Below, piece after piece: positions 16,680-26,169 of a stretch of 64,000 nt of DNA (its first letter is position 1; each line of letters begins with the position of its first letter). A program made the translations under genes and the position numbers. Origin of the DNA: Caldalkalibacillus thermarum (GTDB taxonomy: Bacteria; Bacillota; Bacilli; Caldalkalibacillales; Caldalkalibacillaceae); NCBI RefSeq assembly GCF_014644735.1, contig NZ_BMKZ01000009.1, positions 18,121-82,120 of the forward strand, in the 5' to 3' direction. Below the pieces are notes generated by a model. That model made no database searches, had not been told where the DNA came from, and was given only the letters and a program-made list of their open reading frames with translations.

Positions 16680-18569
16680 ATGCGCCTCAAGGATATTAAG
16701 AGTCCAGAACAAATAAAAAACTGTTCTCCGGCTCAGTTAAACCAGTTGGCCGCAGAGATTCGCCAATTTTTGATTGAGAAATTGTCCAAAACAGGAGGCC
16801 ATTTGGCACCCAATCTGGGTGTCGTGGAGCTGACCTTGGTGTTACATAAGTTGTTTGATTCCCCCAAAGACAAAATTATTTGGGATGTGGGGCATCAGGC
16901 CTATATACATAAAATATTGACGGGCCGGATGGACAAATTTGATACCCTGCGCCAGTACAAAGGTTTATGTGGCTTTCCCAAGCGCAGTGAAAGCGAACAT
17001 GATATCTGGGAAACGGGACACAGCAGCACTTCCCTGTCTGCTGCCATGGGCATGGCCATCGCCCGTGATTTGCGCGGTTTGGATTATTATATTGTAGCCG
17101 TGATCGGTGACGGAGCCATGACAGGGGGAATGGCCCTGGAAGCCCTTAACCATATTGGCCATGAGCAAAAGGATATCATCGTCGTTTTAAACGACAACGA
17201 GATGTCTATTTCACCCAATGTTGGCGCTTTGCATAACCATCTGGGCAAATTGCGGACAGCTAAGCACTACAAATGGGCTAAAGAGGAAATTGAATATCTG
17301 ATCAAAAAAATTCCCGCGATCGGCGGGACACTGGCTCGGACAGCAGAGCGGGTGAAGGACAGCCTGAAGTACTTGCTTGTGTCGGGAATCTTTTTTGAAG
17401 AACTGGGCTACACCTACTTGGGCCCTATTGATGGGCACAACGTGTCTGAGTTAGAGACCTGTTTCCGGCAAGCGAAGCGAACCAAAGGACCTGTTCTCAT
17501 GCATGTGGTCACGAAGAAAGGAAAAGGCTATGCGCCCGCTGAGGCTGATTCCGATACCTGGCACGGAGCTGGCCCGTACAAGATTGAATCTGGTGAATTG
17601 ATCAAACCGGTTGAAGGCCCTCCTAATTATAAAGATGTGTTTGGACAAGCGATGATTGAGCTGGCAGAGCGTGACGAGCGCATTGTTGCCATCACACCGG
17701 CAATGTCTTCAGGTTCTGGACTCAACCCTTTTGCGGAACGGTTCCCTGATCGTTTTTACGATGTGGGTATTGCCGAACAGCATGCCGTGACCATGAGTGG
17801 AGGACTAGCTGTTGAAGGGATGAAACCGGTTTGCGCCATTTACTCCACCTTCCTGCAAAGGGGTTATGATCAGGTTATCCACGATATTGTCCGGCAAAAT
17901 CTAGATGTGTGTCTGGCTATTGACCGGGCTGGCCTGGTGGGTGGTGATGGCGAAACGCACCAGGGTGTGTATGATATTGGTTACTTGCGGATGTTGCCCA
18001 ACATCAAAATTATGATGGGAAAAGATGAAAATGAATTCCGGAATCTCTTATATACGGCCTTGCATCTTAAGGGCCCAACAGCTGTCCGTTTCCCGCGGGG
18101 AAATGGCGTAGGCGTTCCGATCGGGGAGTTTAAGCTGATTGAAGTGGGGACATGGGAAATTCTGGAGAAGGGCCATCATGTGGCGATTCTAGCCGTCGGC
18201 CCCATGGTTCAGCTGGCCCTTAAAGCAAGAGACCAACTGGCCAAAGAAGGGTTAAAGCCCTATGTGGTCAATGCCCGCTTTATTAAGCCTCTGGATGAAA
18301 AGATGCTCAAAGAGCTGGCTGACCAAGGATTGAAATTTCTTACAGTAGAGGAACATGCTGTTAGCTGCGGCTTTGGCAGCGCTGTCTTGGAATTCTTTAA
18401 TGAACAAGGCTATGAACATATTACGGTTAAGCGCCTTGGCATTCCCGATGTATTTGTGGAACATGGCAGCGTGGCTGAGCAACGTCGGGAAGTGGGCCTG
18501 ACGGTTGAGAATATCGTTCATCATGTTAAACAACTTCATTTGAGGGAAAGGAAAGTACAAAGGGCTTAA
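16680..18569 (+). CDS. dxs: 1-deoxy-D-xylulose-5-phosphate synthase
   Basis: 629-residue thiamine-diphosphate enzyme that joins pyruvate and glyceraldehyde 3-phosphate, the first step of the MEP isoprenoid pathway. [16 protein letters not shown], the ThDP/Mg motif [18 protein letters not shown], the transketolase-like [10 protein letters not shown], and the C-terminal domain ending in a VFVEHGS region are intact. I choose the ATG at 16680 (GAGGG 5 nt upstream) over the ATG at 16662 that overlaps oapA. ispA lies just upstream of OLE, so the two isoprenoid genes bracket the OLE-oapA pair. Confidence 0.96.
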   Translation: MRLKDIKSPEQIKNCSPAQLNQLAAEIRQFLIEKLSKTGGHLAPNLGVVELTLVLHKLFDSPKDKIIWDVGHQAYIHKILTGRMDKFDTLRQYKGLCGFPKRSESEHDIWETGHSSTSLSAAMGMAIARDLRGLDYYIVAVIGDGAMTGGMALEALNHIGHEQKDIIVVLNDNEMSISPNVGALHNHLGKLRTAKHYKWAKEEIEYLIKKIPAIGGTLARTAERVKDSLKYLLVSGIFFEELGYTYLGPIDGHNVSELETCFRQAKRTKGPVLMHVVTKKGKGYAPAEADSDTWHGAGPYKIESGELIKPVEGPPNYKDVFGQAMIELAERDERIVAITPAMSSGSGLNPFAERFPDRFYDVGIAEQHAVTMSGGLAVEGMKPVCAIYSTFLQRGYDQVIHDIVRQNLDVCLAIDRAGLVGGDGETHQGVYDIGYLRMLPNIKIMMGKDENEFRNLLYTALHLKGPTAVRFPRGNGVGVPIGEFKLIEVGTWEILEKGHHVAILAVGPMVQLALKARDQLAKEGLKPYVVNARFIKPLDEKMLKELADQGLKFLTVEEHAVSCGFGSAVLEFFNEQGYEHITVKRLGIPDVFVEHGSVAEQRREVGLTVENIVHHVKQLHLRERKVQRA

Positions 18570-18570
18570 G

Positions 18571-19416
18571 ATGAAACCGAAACAGTATGCACCAAAGGAA
18601 CGTGTCGATATATTGTTGGTTCAAAAAGGATATTTTGACAGTCGGGAAAAAGCCAAACGTGCCATCATGGCAGGTTTGGTTTTTTCTCACTCGGAAAGAA
18701 TTGACAAACCAGGAATGAAAATTCCTGTTGACACACCGTTAACGGTGAAAGGCTCGCCCATTCCTTATGTGAGCCGTGGGGGGCTTAAGCTGGAAAAAGC
18801 CATCCGGTCGTTTAAGCTGGATCTACAGAATAAAGTTGTTGTGGATGTGGGTGCTTCCACCGGCGGCTTTACCGATTGCGCCCTCAAACACGGAGCCAAA
18901 TTGGTTTATGCCCTAGATGTGGGCTACGGGCAACTGGACTGGTCTCTCAGGAATGATGAGCGGGTCATCATCATGGAACGGACCAATTTTCGCTATTGCA
19001 AGGTGGACGATTTTAAACATGGACAGCCTGATGTGGCCACTGTCGATGTTTCCTTTATTTCATTGGGATTAATTTTGCCCGTGTTGTATGATATTCTTAA
19101 ACCCTGTGGTGTGGCTGTCGTGCTGATCAAGCCTCAGTTTGAAGCAGGTAAAGAAAAGGTGGGCAAGAAGGGATTGGTCAAGGATCCTTGTGTACATGAA
19201 GAGGTCATAACCAACGTATTACAGCAAGCGCTTGCCGAGGGGTTCTTCATTAAAGGCATTGATTATTCGCCCATTACCGGAGGAGAAGGGAACATTGAAT
19301 TTTTGGCAGCGTTATCTAAAGCTGAACCTGGAGTGAAGGAGCAAACAGAGCAGGGGATAGACGCTTGGCGGCCTGTGATTGGCCAGGTTGTTAAACAGGC
19401 CCACTATTCATTATAG
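18571..19416 (+). CDS. TlyA family rRNA 2'-O-methyltransferase (YqxC-like)
   Basis: 281-residue protein with an N-terminal S4 RNA-binding domain (about 7-70, RVDILLVQKGYFDSREKAKR) and an FtsJ-type SAM-dependent methyltransferase domain containing VVDVGASTGGFTDCAL and the catalytic-lysine strand VVLIKPQFEAGKEKVGKKG. TlyA in mycobacteria methylates 16S and 23S rRNA; the B. subtilis homologue is YqxC. The start codon is 1 nt after the dxs stop. Substrate rRNA here is inferred from the family. Confidence 0.92.
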   Translation: MKPKQYAPKERVDILLVQKGYFDSREKAKRAIMAGLVFSHSERIDKPGMKIPVDTPLTVKGSPIPYVSRGGLKLEKAIRSFKLDLQNKVVVDVGASTGGFTDCALKHGAKLVYALDVGYGQLDWSLRNDERVIIMERTNFRYCKVDDFKHGQPDVATVDVSFISLGLILPVLYDILKPCGVAVVLIKPQFEAGKEKVGKKGLVKDPCVHEEVITNVLQQALAEGFFIKGIDYSPITGGEGNIEFLAALSKAEPGVKEQTEQGIDAWRPVIGQVVKQAHYSL

Positions 19417-19455
19417 CTGGATAGGAGAAGAAAAGAGGAGAAAGTGGAGGACGTC

Positions 19456-20322
19456 ATGAAAACACTTACCATTGGTTTAGCCATTAACCGTGGTAAACCG
19501 AAAGCGCTGATTGTAGCCCGGGAATTAATCCCATACCTTGAGAAAAAAGGGATCCGGGTTGTCCTGGAACAGAGAGTGGCCGACTATGTGGACCGCAAAG
19601 ATCTTGCCGTTCCCTATCGCGATTTTTATAAGCATGCTGACATCTTGTTTGTGTTTGGCGGAGACGGTACGATCTTAGGCATTGCCAGAGATTTTGCCCC
19701 CTATGCTATTCCCATATTAGGTATTAATCTGGGGTACCTTGGCTTTTTATCTGAGGCTGAACCAGAAGATTTACCTGATGTTGTTGAAGCGCTTCTGGAA
19801 GGACGTTATCAGACAGAAAACCGCATGATGCTTCAAGCTGAGCTGATCCGCAACGGCAAGCTGATTGAAACTTGGCATGCTTTGAATGATATTGGCATTG
19901 CCAAAGGGTCATACAGCCGCATGATCACCTGTAAAATATTTTTGCAAAATAAAGTGTTAAATACTTTTTATGGAGATGGTCTGATTGTGTCCACCCCCAC
20001 CGGCTCAACCGCCTACTCCATGTCAGCAGGAGGTCCAATCGTGGCGCCAAATATGCAGGCTTTGCTGATTACGCCTGTATGTCCACACAGCTTAACAGCC
20101 CGGCCGATTATCCTGTCTCCTACTGAAGAAATTACCATTGAAGTAAGTGCTACCCATCAGGAGATCGGCCTTTCTGTTGACGGTCAAATTGGTTATCAGC
20201 TCGAAGTGTTCGATCAAATTCGCATCCGCCGCTCCCCCTACACAACGATACTGATCAAGTGGAAAGACCGCACGTTTTTTGATGTGATCCGTGATAAATT
20301 TCACCAAGGCTTGGATAAATGA
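19456..20322 (+). CDS. nadK: NAD kinase
   Basis: 288-residue ATP-dependent NAD kinase that makes NADP. The family hallmarks [14 protein letters not shown] (GGDG), [14 protein letters not shown] and [18 protein letters not shown] are all present, with the C-terminal ISVDGQ-like strand as LSVDGQIGY. The ATG at 19456 follows GGAGG; a GTG at 19444 would extend it by four residues. It stops 12 nt before argR. NAD kinase in this position is not the B. subtilis arrangement but occurs in other Firmicutes. Confidence 0.95.
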   Translation: MKTLTIGLAINRGKPKALIVARELIPYLEKKGIRVVLEQRVADYVDRKDLAVPYRDFYKHADILFVFGGDGTILGIARDFAPYAIPILGINLGYLGFLSEAEPEDLPDVVEALLEGRYQTENRMMLQAELIRNGKLIETWHALNDIGIAKGSYSRMITCKIFLQNKVLNTFYGDGLIVSTPTGSTAYSMSAGGPIVAPNMQALLITPVCPHSLTARPIILSPTEEITIEVSATHQEIGLSVDGQIGYQLEVFDQIRIRRSPYTTILIKWKDRTFFDVIRDKFHQGLDK

Positions 20323-20333
20323 AGGAGGTGCAG

Positions 20334-20786
20334 ATGGTGAACAAACGTCAACGTCATTTACGCATCCGGGAAATTATTAGTAAATATGATATTGAAACCC
20401 AAGATGAACTGGTTGACCGTTTGCGGGAAGAGGGTTTTCAAGTCACCCAGGCAACCGTTTCCAGGGATATAAAGGAATTGAGTCTGATTAAAGTACCGTT
20501 AGCCAATGGACGTTACAAGTATTCCCTGCCGGCTGATCAGCGATACAATCCGTTGCAGAAACTAAAGCGGGTCCTGGTGGACTGTTTTGTCAGCATTGAC
20601 CATACGGAAAACCTGATCGTCTTAAAAACATTGCCTGGAAATGCAAATACGATCGGTGTTTTAATTGACCATCTTGACTGGCCTGAAGTGATGGGTAATA
20701 TTAGCGGTGATGACACCATCTTAATCATTTGCAAAAAAAAAGAAGATGCACCACGGGTAGCTGAACGCTTTTTAGACTTGTTGTGA
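20334..20786 (+). CDS. argR: arginine repressor / activator
   Basis: 150-residue hexameric regulator of arginine metabolism (AhrC in B. subtilis). An N-terminal winged helix (about 5-72) with [15 protein letters not shown] and [20 protein letters not shown] is followed by a C-terminal arginine-binding domain with [16 protein letters not shown] and [17 protein letters not shown] precedes the ATG; the adjacent GTG gives exactly the B. subtilis length (149). The ahrC-recN pairing is conserved in Bacillus. No ARG box is evident upstream. Confidence 0.96.
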   Translation: MVNKRQRHLRIREIISKYDIETQDELVDRLREEGFQVTQATVSRDIKELSLIKVPLANGRYKYSLPADQRYNPLQKLKRVLVDCFVSIDHTENLIVLKTLPGNANTIGVLIDHLDWPEVMGNISGDDTILIICKKKEDAPRVAERFLDLL

Positions 20787-20814
20787 AAGCTTGAAGTGAA
20801 AATGAGGGATACAT

Positions 20815-22557
20815 ATGTTAGTGGAGCTTTCGATGCGTAATTTTGCGCTGATTCCTTCATTAACCATCGCCTTTGAACCAGGGTTTAATGTGTTGACCGG
20901 GGAAACGGGTGCTGGAAAATCAATGCTAGTAGAGGCGATCTCTTTGCTTGTAGGAGGAAGGGCATCGCTTGATTATGTGCGTCACGGACAGCAGAAGGCT
21001 GAGATTGAAGGTTTATTTAGTATTCCCGAGCAACATCCTTCCCGTTCCCTGCTCTCTGAGCTGGGCATCGAGTTTGAGGATGACATGCTCATTTTACGCC
21101 GGGATATTAACATCAAGGGTAAAAATATTTGCCGCATAAACGGCAAGTTAGTCACCCTGGCCGTTTTGCGGGAAGTGGGACAGCTTTTGCTGGACATTCA
21201 GGGTCAGCATGAACACCAGCATTTACTTGCTGAGGAGCGGCATCTTGCTTTGCTTGATGAATATGGCAAAGCAAAGATCGCTTCCCATAAAAAAGAATAT
21301 CTTTCCTTGTTCAACAAGTTAAAGAAATTGAACCGTACCATCAAACAGCTGAATGAGAACGAACAGCAACTCGCTCAACGGCTGGATTTATTCCGCTATC
21401 AATATCAAGAGATTGCTGCCGCAGAGCTGGTACCGGGGGAAGATGAAGAGCTGGAAAAAGAAAGGCGGGTCAAAGGAAATGCCCAGAAGTTGTATCAGGG
21501 AATGGAACAGGTGGTCGACGCCCTGTATGGAGACGGGCGGGCCATGGACTCCCTGGCTGTAGCTATGAATGAGCTGAGGGCATGTGCAGAGATTGATGAA
21601 AGCCTTGAGCCTTACACTGAAAGGCTGGAATCACTGTATTATCAGGTTGAAGATATCGTTCACGAATGCCGTAAATATGCTGAATCAATCGAATTTGATC
21701 CTGAACGGCTTCATGAAATTGAGTCCAGGCTGGAGAAAATTGAGCAGTTAAAACGAAAATATGGCAAAACGGTTGACGAAATTTTGGCTTATGCTTCTAA
21801 AATTGAAGAAGAACTGGATACCCTGGAACATCGGGAAGAGCGCATGGCTGAACTTATGAAACAAAGGGAAAACCTGCTTCTGGATCTTGCGGTTGAAGCT
21901 GAACAGTTAACGCGAATCAGGAAAGAGGTTGCCGCAGATTTAACGCAGGCCATAAAGCAGGAATTAGCAGGGCTGTATATGGACCAAACGGAAATAGACA
22001 TTGCTTTTTCTCCATTAGGTGCAGGCAGTGATCAAGTGGAATACCGGGGTAAAAAACGGTGGATTAGTCAGGAAGGCTGGGATCAGATCCAGTGGCTGAT
22101 CGCCCCCAATCCGGGGGAACCGCCCAAACCACTGGCCAAGATTGCCTCAGGCGGAGAGTTATCCCGGTTGCTTTTGGCACTGAAAACCGTGTTTGCCAAG
22201 CTGGAGCCCGTTACCTCCTTAATATTCGATGAAATTGATACGGGTGTAAGCGGCAGAGTGGTACAAGCCATGGCTGAAAAGTTGTACACGATCTCCTTGG
22301 ATCGTCAAGTGATTTGCATCACCCATCAGCCCCAGATGGCTGCCATGGCCGATCACCATTTATACATCATGAAGCGAACTGGTGACCATGGAACGGAAAC
22401 AACGGTGATTCCCCTAGATCGTGAGGGACGCCACTTGGAAATCGCCCGCATGATGAGCGGCCATCATTTGACAGAAACAACTAAAGAACATGTACAGGAA
22501 TTGATCCAGCAGGCTGAAAACATTAAAGCCCACTTGCAGGAGAAGCTATCCAGATAA
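20815..22557 (+). CDS. recN: DNA repair protein RecN
   Basis: 580-residue SMC-like ATPase that acts early at DNA double-strand breaks. Walker A GETGAGKSMLVEAI is near residue 29, the ABC signature ASGGELSRLLLALK near 446, and Walker B LIFDEIDTGVSG near 470, with two long coiled coils between them. Length is typical (about 570). The TAA stop lies inside the loop of the downstream terminator hairpin. Confidence 0.96.
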   Translation: MLVELSMRNFALIPSLTIAFEPGFNVLTGETGAGKSMLVEAISLLVGGRASLDYVRHGQQKAEIEGLFSIPEQHPSRSLLSELGIEFEDDMLILRRDINIKGKNICRINGKLVTLAVLREVGQLLLDIQGQHEHQHLLAEERHLALLDEYGKAKIASHKKEYLSLFNKLKKLNRTIKQLNENEQQLAQRLDLFRYQYQEIAAAELVPGEDEELEKERRVKGNAQKLYQGMEQVVDALYGDGRAMDSLAVAMNELRACAEIDESLEPYTERLESLYYQVEDIVHECRKYAESIEFDPERLHEIESRLEKIEQLKRKYGKTVDEILAYASKIEEELDTLEHREERMAELMKQRENLLLDLAVEAEQLTRIRKEVAADLTQAIKQELAGLYMDQTEIDIAFSPLGAGSDQVEYRGKKRWISQEGWDQIQWLIAPNPGEPPKPLAKIASGGELSRLLLALKTVFAKLEPVTSLIFDEIDTGVSGRVVQAMAEKLYTISLDRQVICITHQPQMAAMADHHLYIMKRTGDHGTETTVIPLDREGRHLEIARMMSGHHLTETTKEHVQELIQQAENIKAHLQEKLSR

Positions 22558-22570
22558 GGATAGCTTTTTT
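22543..22570 (+). terminator. terminator of the recN operon, overlapping the stop codon
   Basis: Perfect 9-bp stem AAGCTATCC (22543-22551) with GGATAGCTT (22558-22566), a loop AGATAA containing the recN stop codon, then six T. It ends the long nusB/folD-to-recN unit. Confidence 0.92.
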
Positions 22571-22662
22571 GCTGGCGTCAAGTTATATTTGAATAGGCCA
22601 AAGGCAACATTATAGATAAGTCACGTGGAGGTGTAGGTAGGGAAGCAGGAGAGTGATTATCG

Positions 22663-23937
22663 TTGTTCCAGACAAAACTAAAAATAATCGGGCTTTGTTT
22701 AGTGGCCTTAACCCTGTTCATTGTCACATCAACGCCATTCCAAGCCTTTGCATCAATTCCTGATGAAATTCGCCTTTATGAAGGCAAATATTTCAGCTTC
22801 CCCTCCTCTCTGCCTGTCAGTGGAGAGGTCGCAAGTGACAACCTGCAAGTGGTCAAAACTGAAGAAAATGTGATACAGGCCATTGGAACTGGGACGACAC
22901 AGGTGCAAGTTAAGGTGGGCAATGTGCCGCTCAAAAAGGTAAAAGTTAACGTCCTGCCTGAGTTAAAAGTTTATCCCGGCGGGCAATCCATCGGTGTCCA
23001 ACTGCAATCAGTGGGACCACTGATTGTCGGATACCATTTTATTGACACCGAAGAAGGGAAAATATCTCCAACTGAACAAGCCAACATCCGCATTGGGGAT
23101 ATGATTGTCAAAATAAATGGCCGATCCATTGAAACGCTGGAGGAGATCAGTCACATCGTCAATAAGGCTGGAGAAAATGACGAAACGCTAAACATTGAGC
23201 TTCTAAGGGGAAAAGAAACCCTGACTGTCGATGTGAAACCCATTTATGACAAAAGGGAAAAAGCTTACCGCTTAGGTGCTTATATCCGCAATTCTGCTGC
23301 TGGTGTAGGAACATTGACCTTTATTCACCCTGAAACAGGTGCTTATGGGGCGTTGGGTCACGTTATTACTGACATGGATACACAGAAACCCATCGTGGTG
23401 GGAGAGGGCGCCATTCTTGAATCGAATGTCAGTGCCATAGAAAAAGGTGTGCGTGGGGGCCCAGGTGAAAAGCTGAGCCAAATCCACAAAAACAGAGTAC
23501 TTGGAGATGTTAAGAAGAATACACCGTTTGGCATTTTTGGTCATATGAAAGAAACGGTAAAAAATGGCATTATCGACAACCCTATTCCCGTTGGATTAAG
23601 TGAAGAAGTGAAAAAGGGACCTGCTCAGATTTTAACGGTTGTTGAGGGACAAAAAGTGGAGATGTTTGACATAGAGATAGTGGAAATAATGGAACAAAAA
23701 TTTCCAGCCACCAAGGGGTTAATCATCAAGGTGACGGACCCGGAATTATTAAATAAAACAGGTGGAATTGTGCAGGGGATGAGCGGAAGTCCCATTATTC
23801 AAGACGGGAAGCTGATTGGGGCGGTTACCCATGTCTTTGTTAACGATCCAACCAGCGGATACGGTTTATTCATCGAATGGATGCTGGATGATGCCGGACT
23901 CCTCGATCAATCTGAACAGAAACCAAAGGCAAGTTAA
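22663..23937 (+). CDS. spoIVB: SpoIVB signalling serine peptidase
   Basis: 424-residue S55 peptidase made in the forespore and secreted into the intermembrane space, where it triggers pro-sigma-K processing by cleaving SpoIVFA. An N-terminal membrane anchor or signal (about 5-28) precedes a PDZ domain (about 100-195, with IRIGDMIVKINGRSIETL). The catalytic domain has the histidine in YGALGHVITD and the serine in GIVQGMSGSPIIQ. It starts with TTG behind AGGAGAG. A bulged hairpin terminator lies at its 3' end and spo0A follows, the same order as in B. subtilis. Confidence 0.95.
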   Translation: MFQTKLKIIGLCLVALTLFIVTSTPFQAFASIPDEIRLYEGKYFSFPSSLPVSGEVASDNLQVVKTEENVIQAIGTGTTQVQVKVGNVPLKKVKVNVLPELKVYPGGQSIGVQLQSVGPLIVGYHFIDTEEGKISPTEQANIRIGDMIVKINGRSIETLEEISHIVNKAGENDETLNIELLRGKETLTVDVKPIYDKREKAYRLGAYIRNSAAGVGTLTFIHPETGAYGALGHVITDMDTQKPIVVGEGAILESNVSAIEKGVRGGPGEKLSQIHKNRVLGDVKKNTPFGIFGHMKETVKNGIIDNPIPVGLSEEVKKGPAQILTVVEGQKVEMFDIEIVEIMEQKFPATKGLIIKVTDPELLNKTGGIVQGMSGSPIIQDGKLIGAVTHVFVNDPTSGYGLFIEWMLDDAGLLDQSEQKPKAS

Positions 23938-23955
23938 GCCTTGGTTTCTTTTTTT
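23919..23955 (+). terminator. terminator of spoIVB
   Basis: GAAACCAAAGGC pairs with GCCTTGGTTTC (one bulged A), around a short loop containing the stop codon, followed by a T-rich run. Confidence 0.85.
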
Positions 23956-23956
23956 G

Positions 23957-23963
23957 TGTCGAA
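23957..23963 (+). promoter_or_regulatory. Spo0A box upstream of spo0A (site 1)
   Basis: TGTCGAA, the exact 7-nt 0A-box core, lies just after the spoIVB terminator. Spo0A autoregulation through such boxes is known in B. subtilis. Confidence 0.55.
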
Positions 23964-24026
23964 TCAGCTGGGAAAAGATCGAAATAAAAGGGAAATTATT
24001 TTTTTTGAGAAAACCTGAAGGAATTG

Positions 24027-24056
24027 GCAGGAAGGTAAAGGTTTCATGTCGAAACA
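24027..24056 (+). promoter_or_regulatory. candidate sigma-H promoter of spo0A with a Spo0A box
   Basis: GCAGGAAGG at 24027-24035 and GTCGAAACA at 24048-24056 are imperfect matches to the sigma-H elements RNAGGAWWW and RNNGAATWW at 12-nt spacing. The -10 overlaps a perfect 0A box TGTCGAA at 24047-24053. In B. subtilis spo0A has a sigma-H promoter controlled by Spo0A~P. The -10 lacks the final T of GAAT, so the promoter call is tentative. Confidence 0.45.
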
Positions 24057-24111
24057 GGAATATAGTGCCTTTTTCTTGCCAGATTATTGATCGTTAGGAG
24101 GAGAAGAGTGC

Positions 24112-24912
24112 GTGAAACCAATCAAACTTGTCCTGGCCGATGATAACCATGAATTTGTCCAATTAATGGAAGACTATTTTTCCCAACAAACAGATATGGA
24201 AGTGGTGGGAACCGCCTACAATGGGGTTGAGGTTTTAGATATTTTGGAGAGAGTAGAACCGGATGTCATCATCCTGGATATCATTATGCCCCATTTAGAT
24301 GGTTTAGCTGTTTTGGAAAGGTTACGCAGCGAAAAATTCCGACTGCAAGCCAAAGTGATCATGCTGACCGCTTTCGGACAAGAGGATGTAACCAAGCGGG
24401 CTGTTGAACTGGGTGCATCATACTATATTTTGAAGCCGTTTGAAATGGATATCCTTGCCCAAAGGATCCGCCAGCTGATGGTTAATCATAAACCAGCCAC
24501 TGTTTCCACGGCAGCTTATAAAAGCCTTTCTGTGGCAGTCAAACCACCGTACGAGCAAAAAAGTCTGGATGAACGGATCACGGGGATTATTCACGAAATT
24601 GGAGTACCTGCCCATATCAAAGGATATCTCTATTTGCGGGAAGCCATTACCATGGTCTACAACAATCTTGAATTATTGGGTTCGATCACCAAAATTTTGT
24701 ATCCAGAAATTGCCAAAAAATATAACACCACACCAAGCCGGGTAGAACGGGCAATTCGCCATGCCATCGAAGTGGCCTGGAACCGGGGCAACATGGATTC
24801 CATTAATAAGATGTTTAGCAATACGGTGAGCAGCCATAAGGCAAAACCAACCAATTCAGAATTTATTGCCATGGTGGCCGATAAGCTGCGCTTAGAATAT
24901 AAAGCCGGTTGA
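24112..24912 (+). CDS. spo0A: sporulation response regulator Spo0A
   Basis: 266-residue master regulator of sporulation. The receiver domain (about 1-120) has the acidic pocket LADDN, the phosphorylated aspartate in VIILDIIMP, the switch threonine in VIMLTAFG and the lysine in ILKPF. The C-terminal DNA-binding domain (about 150-266) holds the recognition helix in [19 protein letters not shown], nearly identical to B. subtilis. It starts with GTG after AGGAGGAG. A strong terminator follows at 24926-24962. Confidence 0.98.
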   Translation: MKPIKLVLADDNHEFVQLMEDYFSQQTDMEVVGTAYNGVEVLDILERVEPDVIILDIIMPHLDGLAVLERLRSEKFRLQAKVIMLTAFGQEDVTKRAVELGASYYILKPFEMDILAQRIRQLMVNHKPATVSTAAYKSLSVAVKPPYEQKSLDERITGIIHEIGVPAHIKGYLYLREAITMVYNNLELLGSITKILYPEIAKKYNTTPSRVERAIRHAIEVAWNRGNMDSINKMFSNTVSSHKAKPTNSEFIAMVADKLRLEYKAG

Positions 24913-24925
24913 AAGGAACTGAACG

Positions 24926-24962
24926 AAAGAAGGGAGTCATAACGAACTCTCTTCTTTTTTTT
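24926..24962 (+). terminator. terminator of spo0A
   Basis: A 12-bp stem, AAAGAAGGGAGT with ACTCTCTTCTTT (one G-T pair), with loop CATAACGA, followed by T residues. It lies within the open frame upstream of steA, which argues for the later steA start. Confidence 0.9.
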
Positions 24963-25025
24963 GTGTTGTTCTGCTCAAGATTTGACCATACTAAAGAGGA
25001 GACGACTTCTCAAGGAGCGACCGAC

Positions 25026-26099
25026 ATGAATAACCAGCTGACCACCACAAGTTATGGACCTGTTTATTTTCATCATCGTACCAAACAGCTTGTGCAGTGG
25101 ATACCTGAAGGTGCTTTTGCGTTGATTGAACATAAGGATATCGATGAAATGGCGGCCTTGGCCCTCATTTCAAAGAACATAAAAGGGGTTTTAAACTATG
25201 AGCCCTCAATGTCAGGTGATTATCCCAGTTTAGGTACAATCCGTCTCTTGGAACATGGAGTACCTGTTTATGATGTTGATGACCCAGACAAAGTGAAACA
25301 AGTGTTGCACCAAGGCCACATCATCGGTATTACAGGTAGTAAGTTGTGGCTGAAAGAAGAGGAACAACACATGTTTTTGAGTTCATTAACCCCATATACT
25401 TACCAGAATATCCTTAGCAAACTAAAACAGGCTCAAGCCAACCTGACCAGCCGGCTGCAAAAGTTTGTTGAAAACACCCTGAGCAATGCCTTCATAGAGC
25501 TGCCAGAAATCTTGACCTCGATTCCCATCCCAAAGTTGGCCACTGATATGCGCAACCGGCATGTGGTGGTTGTCACGAGGGGAAGCGGTTACATGGCGGA
25601 TTTAATGGCCCTGCAAAACTATATCAGGGAAATGCAACCTGTCCTAATTGGGGTCGATGGCGGAGCAGATGCTATTTTGGAGTGTGGAATGAAGCCAGAT
25701 GTGATTTGTGGAGATATGGACAGTATTTCACACTATGCTCTCTGTTCTGGCGCTGAGATCGTGGTCCACGCCTATAAAAACGGCCGGGCACCTGGAATGG
25801 AAGTGGTGCAAAAACTGGGACTCTGTGCCCATCTTTTTCCCTGCTTTGGCACGAGTGAAGATGCCGCACACCTTCTTGCTTATGAGGCGGGAGCCAGATT
25901 AATTGTCTCTGTGGGCAGTCACACCCACATGCTTGACTTCTTGGAAAAAGGGCGAAAAGGAATGGCCTCCACCCTGCTGGTCCGCTTTAAGTTGGGAGGA
26001 AAACTGTTGGATGCCAAAGGGATTCATCATCTTTTTCCGTCTAAGCTTAATTCCAGAATCTCCTCAGCCCGTTCCTATCTGGATGCCCTCCTTTATTAA
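25026..26099 (+). CDS. steA: SteA-like protein with thiamin pyrophosphokinase-type fold
   Basis: 357-residue protein of the SteA family (putative cytokinetic-ring protein in actinobacteria). An N-terminal domain of about 180 residues has the pattern GAFALIEHKDIDEMAALAL. A thiamin pyrophosphokinase-like domain follows with PVLIGVDGGADAILECGMKP and DVICGDMDSIS near residue 205-235, and a hydrophobic C-terminal region. The frame is open from 24909, but that start would run through the spo0A terminator; the ATG at 25026 has AAGGAG 8 nt upstream. A role in division or envelope assembly is inferred from actinobacterial SteA and from the glycosyltransferase genes downstream. Confidence 0.82.
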   Translation: MNNQLTTTSYGPVYFHHRTKQLVQWIPEGAFALIEHKDIDEMAALALISKNIKGVLNYEPSMSGDYPSLGTIRLLEHGVPVYDVDDPDKVKQVLHQGHIIGITGSKLWLKEEEQHMFLSSLTPYTYQNILSKLKQAQANLTSRLQKFVENTLSNAFIELPEILTSIPIPKLATDMRNRHVVVVTRGSGYMADLMALQNYIREMQPVLIGVDGGADAILECGMKPDVICGDMDSISHYALCSGAEIVVHAYKNGRAPGMEVVQKLGLCAHLFPCFGTSEDAAHLLAYEAGARLIVSVGSHTHMLDFLEKGRKGMASTLLVRFKLGGKLLDAKGIHHLFPSKLNSRISSARSYLDALLY

Positions 26100-26169
26100 G
26101 CCAGTTATTAAACCAGAAGATGCGGGGTTGCTATTGGTTGATTAAACATGTCCTAAAGGTGGGTTACAT

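Noticed and set aside
22590..22614. Possible sigma-G promoter of spoIVB (TGAATA ... CATTATA)
   Set aside because: The elements match individually, but the 12-nt spacer is too short for a sigma-G promoter (about 17-18), so it was not called.
24909..25025. Longer N-terminus for the steA frame
   Set aside because: This stretch contains the spo0A terminator hairpin and codes for a low-likelihood sequence; the ATG at 25026 has the RBS.
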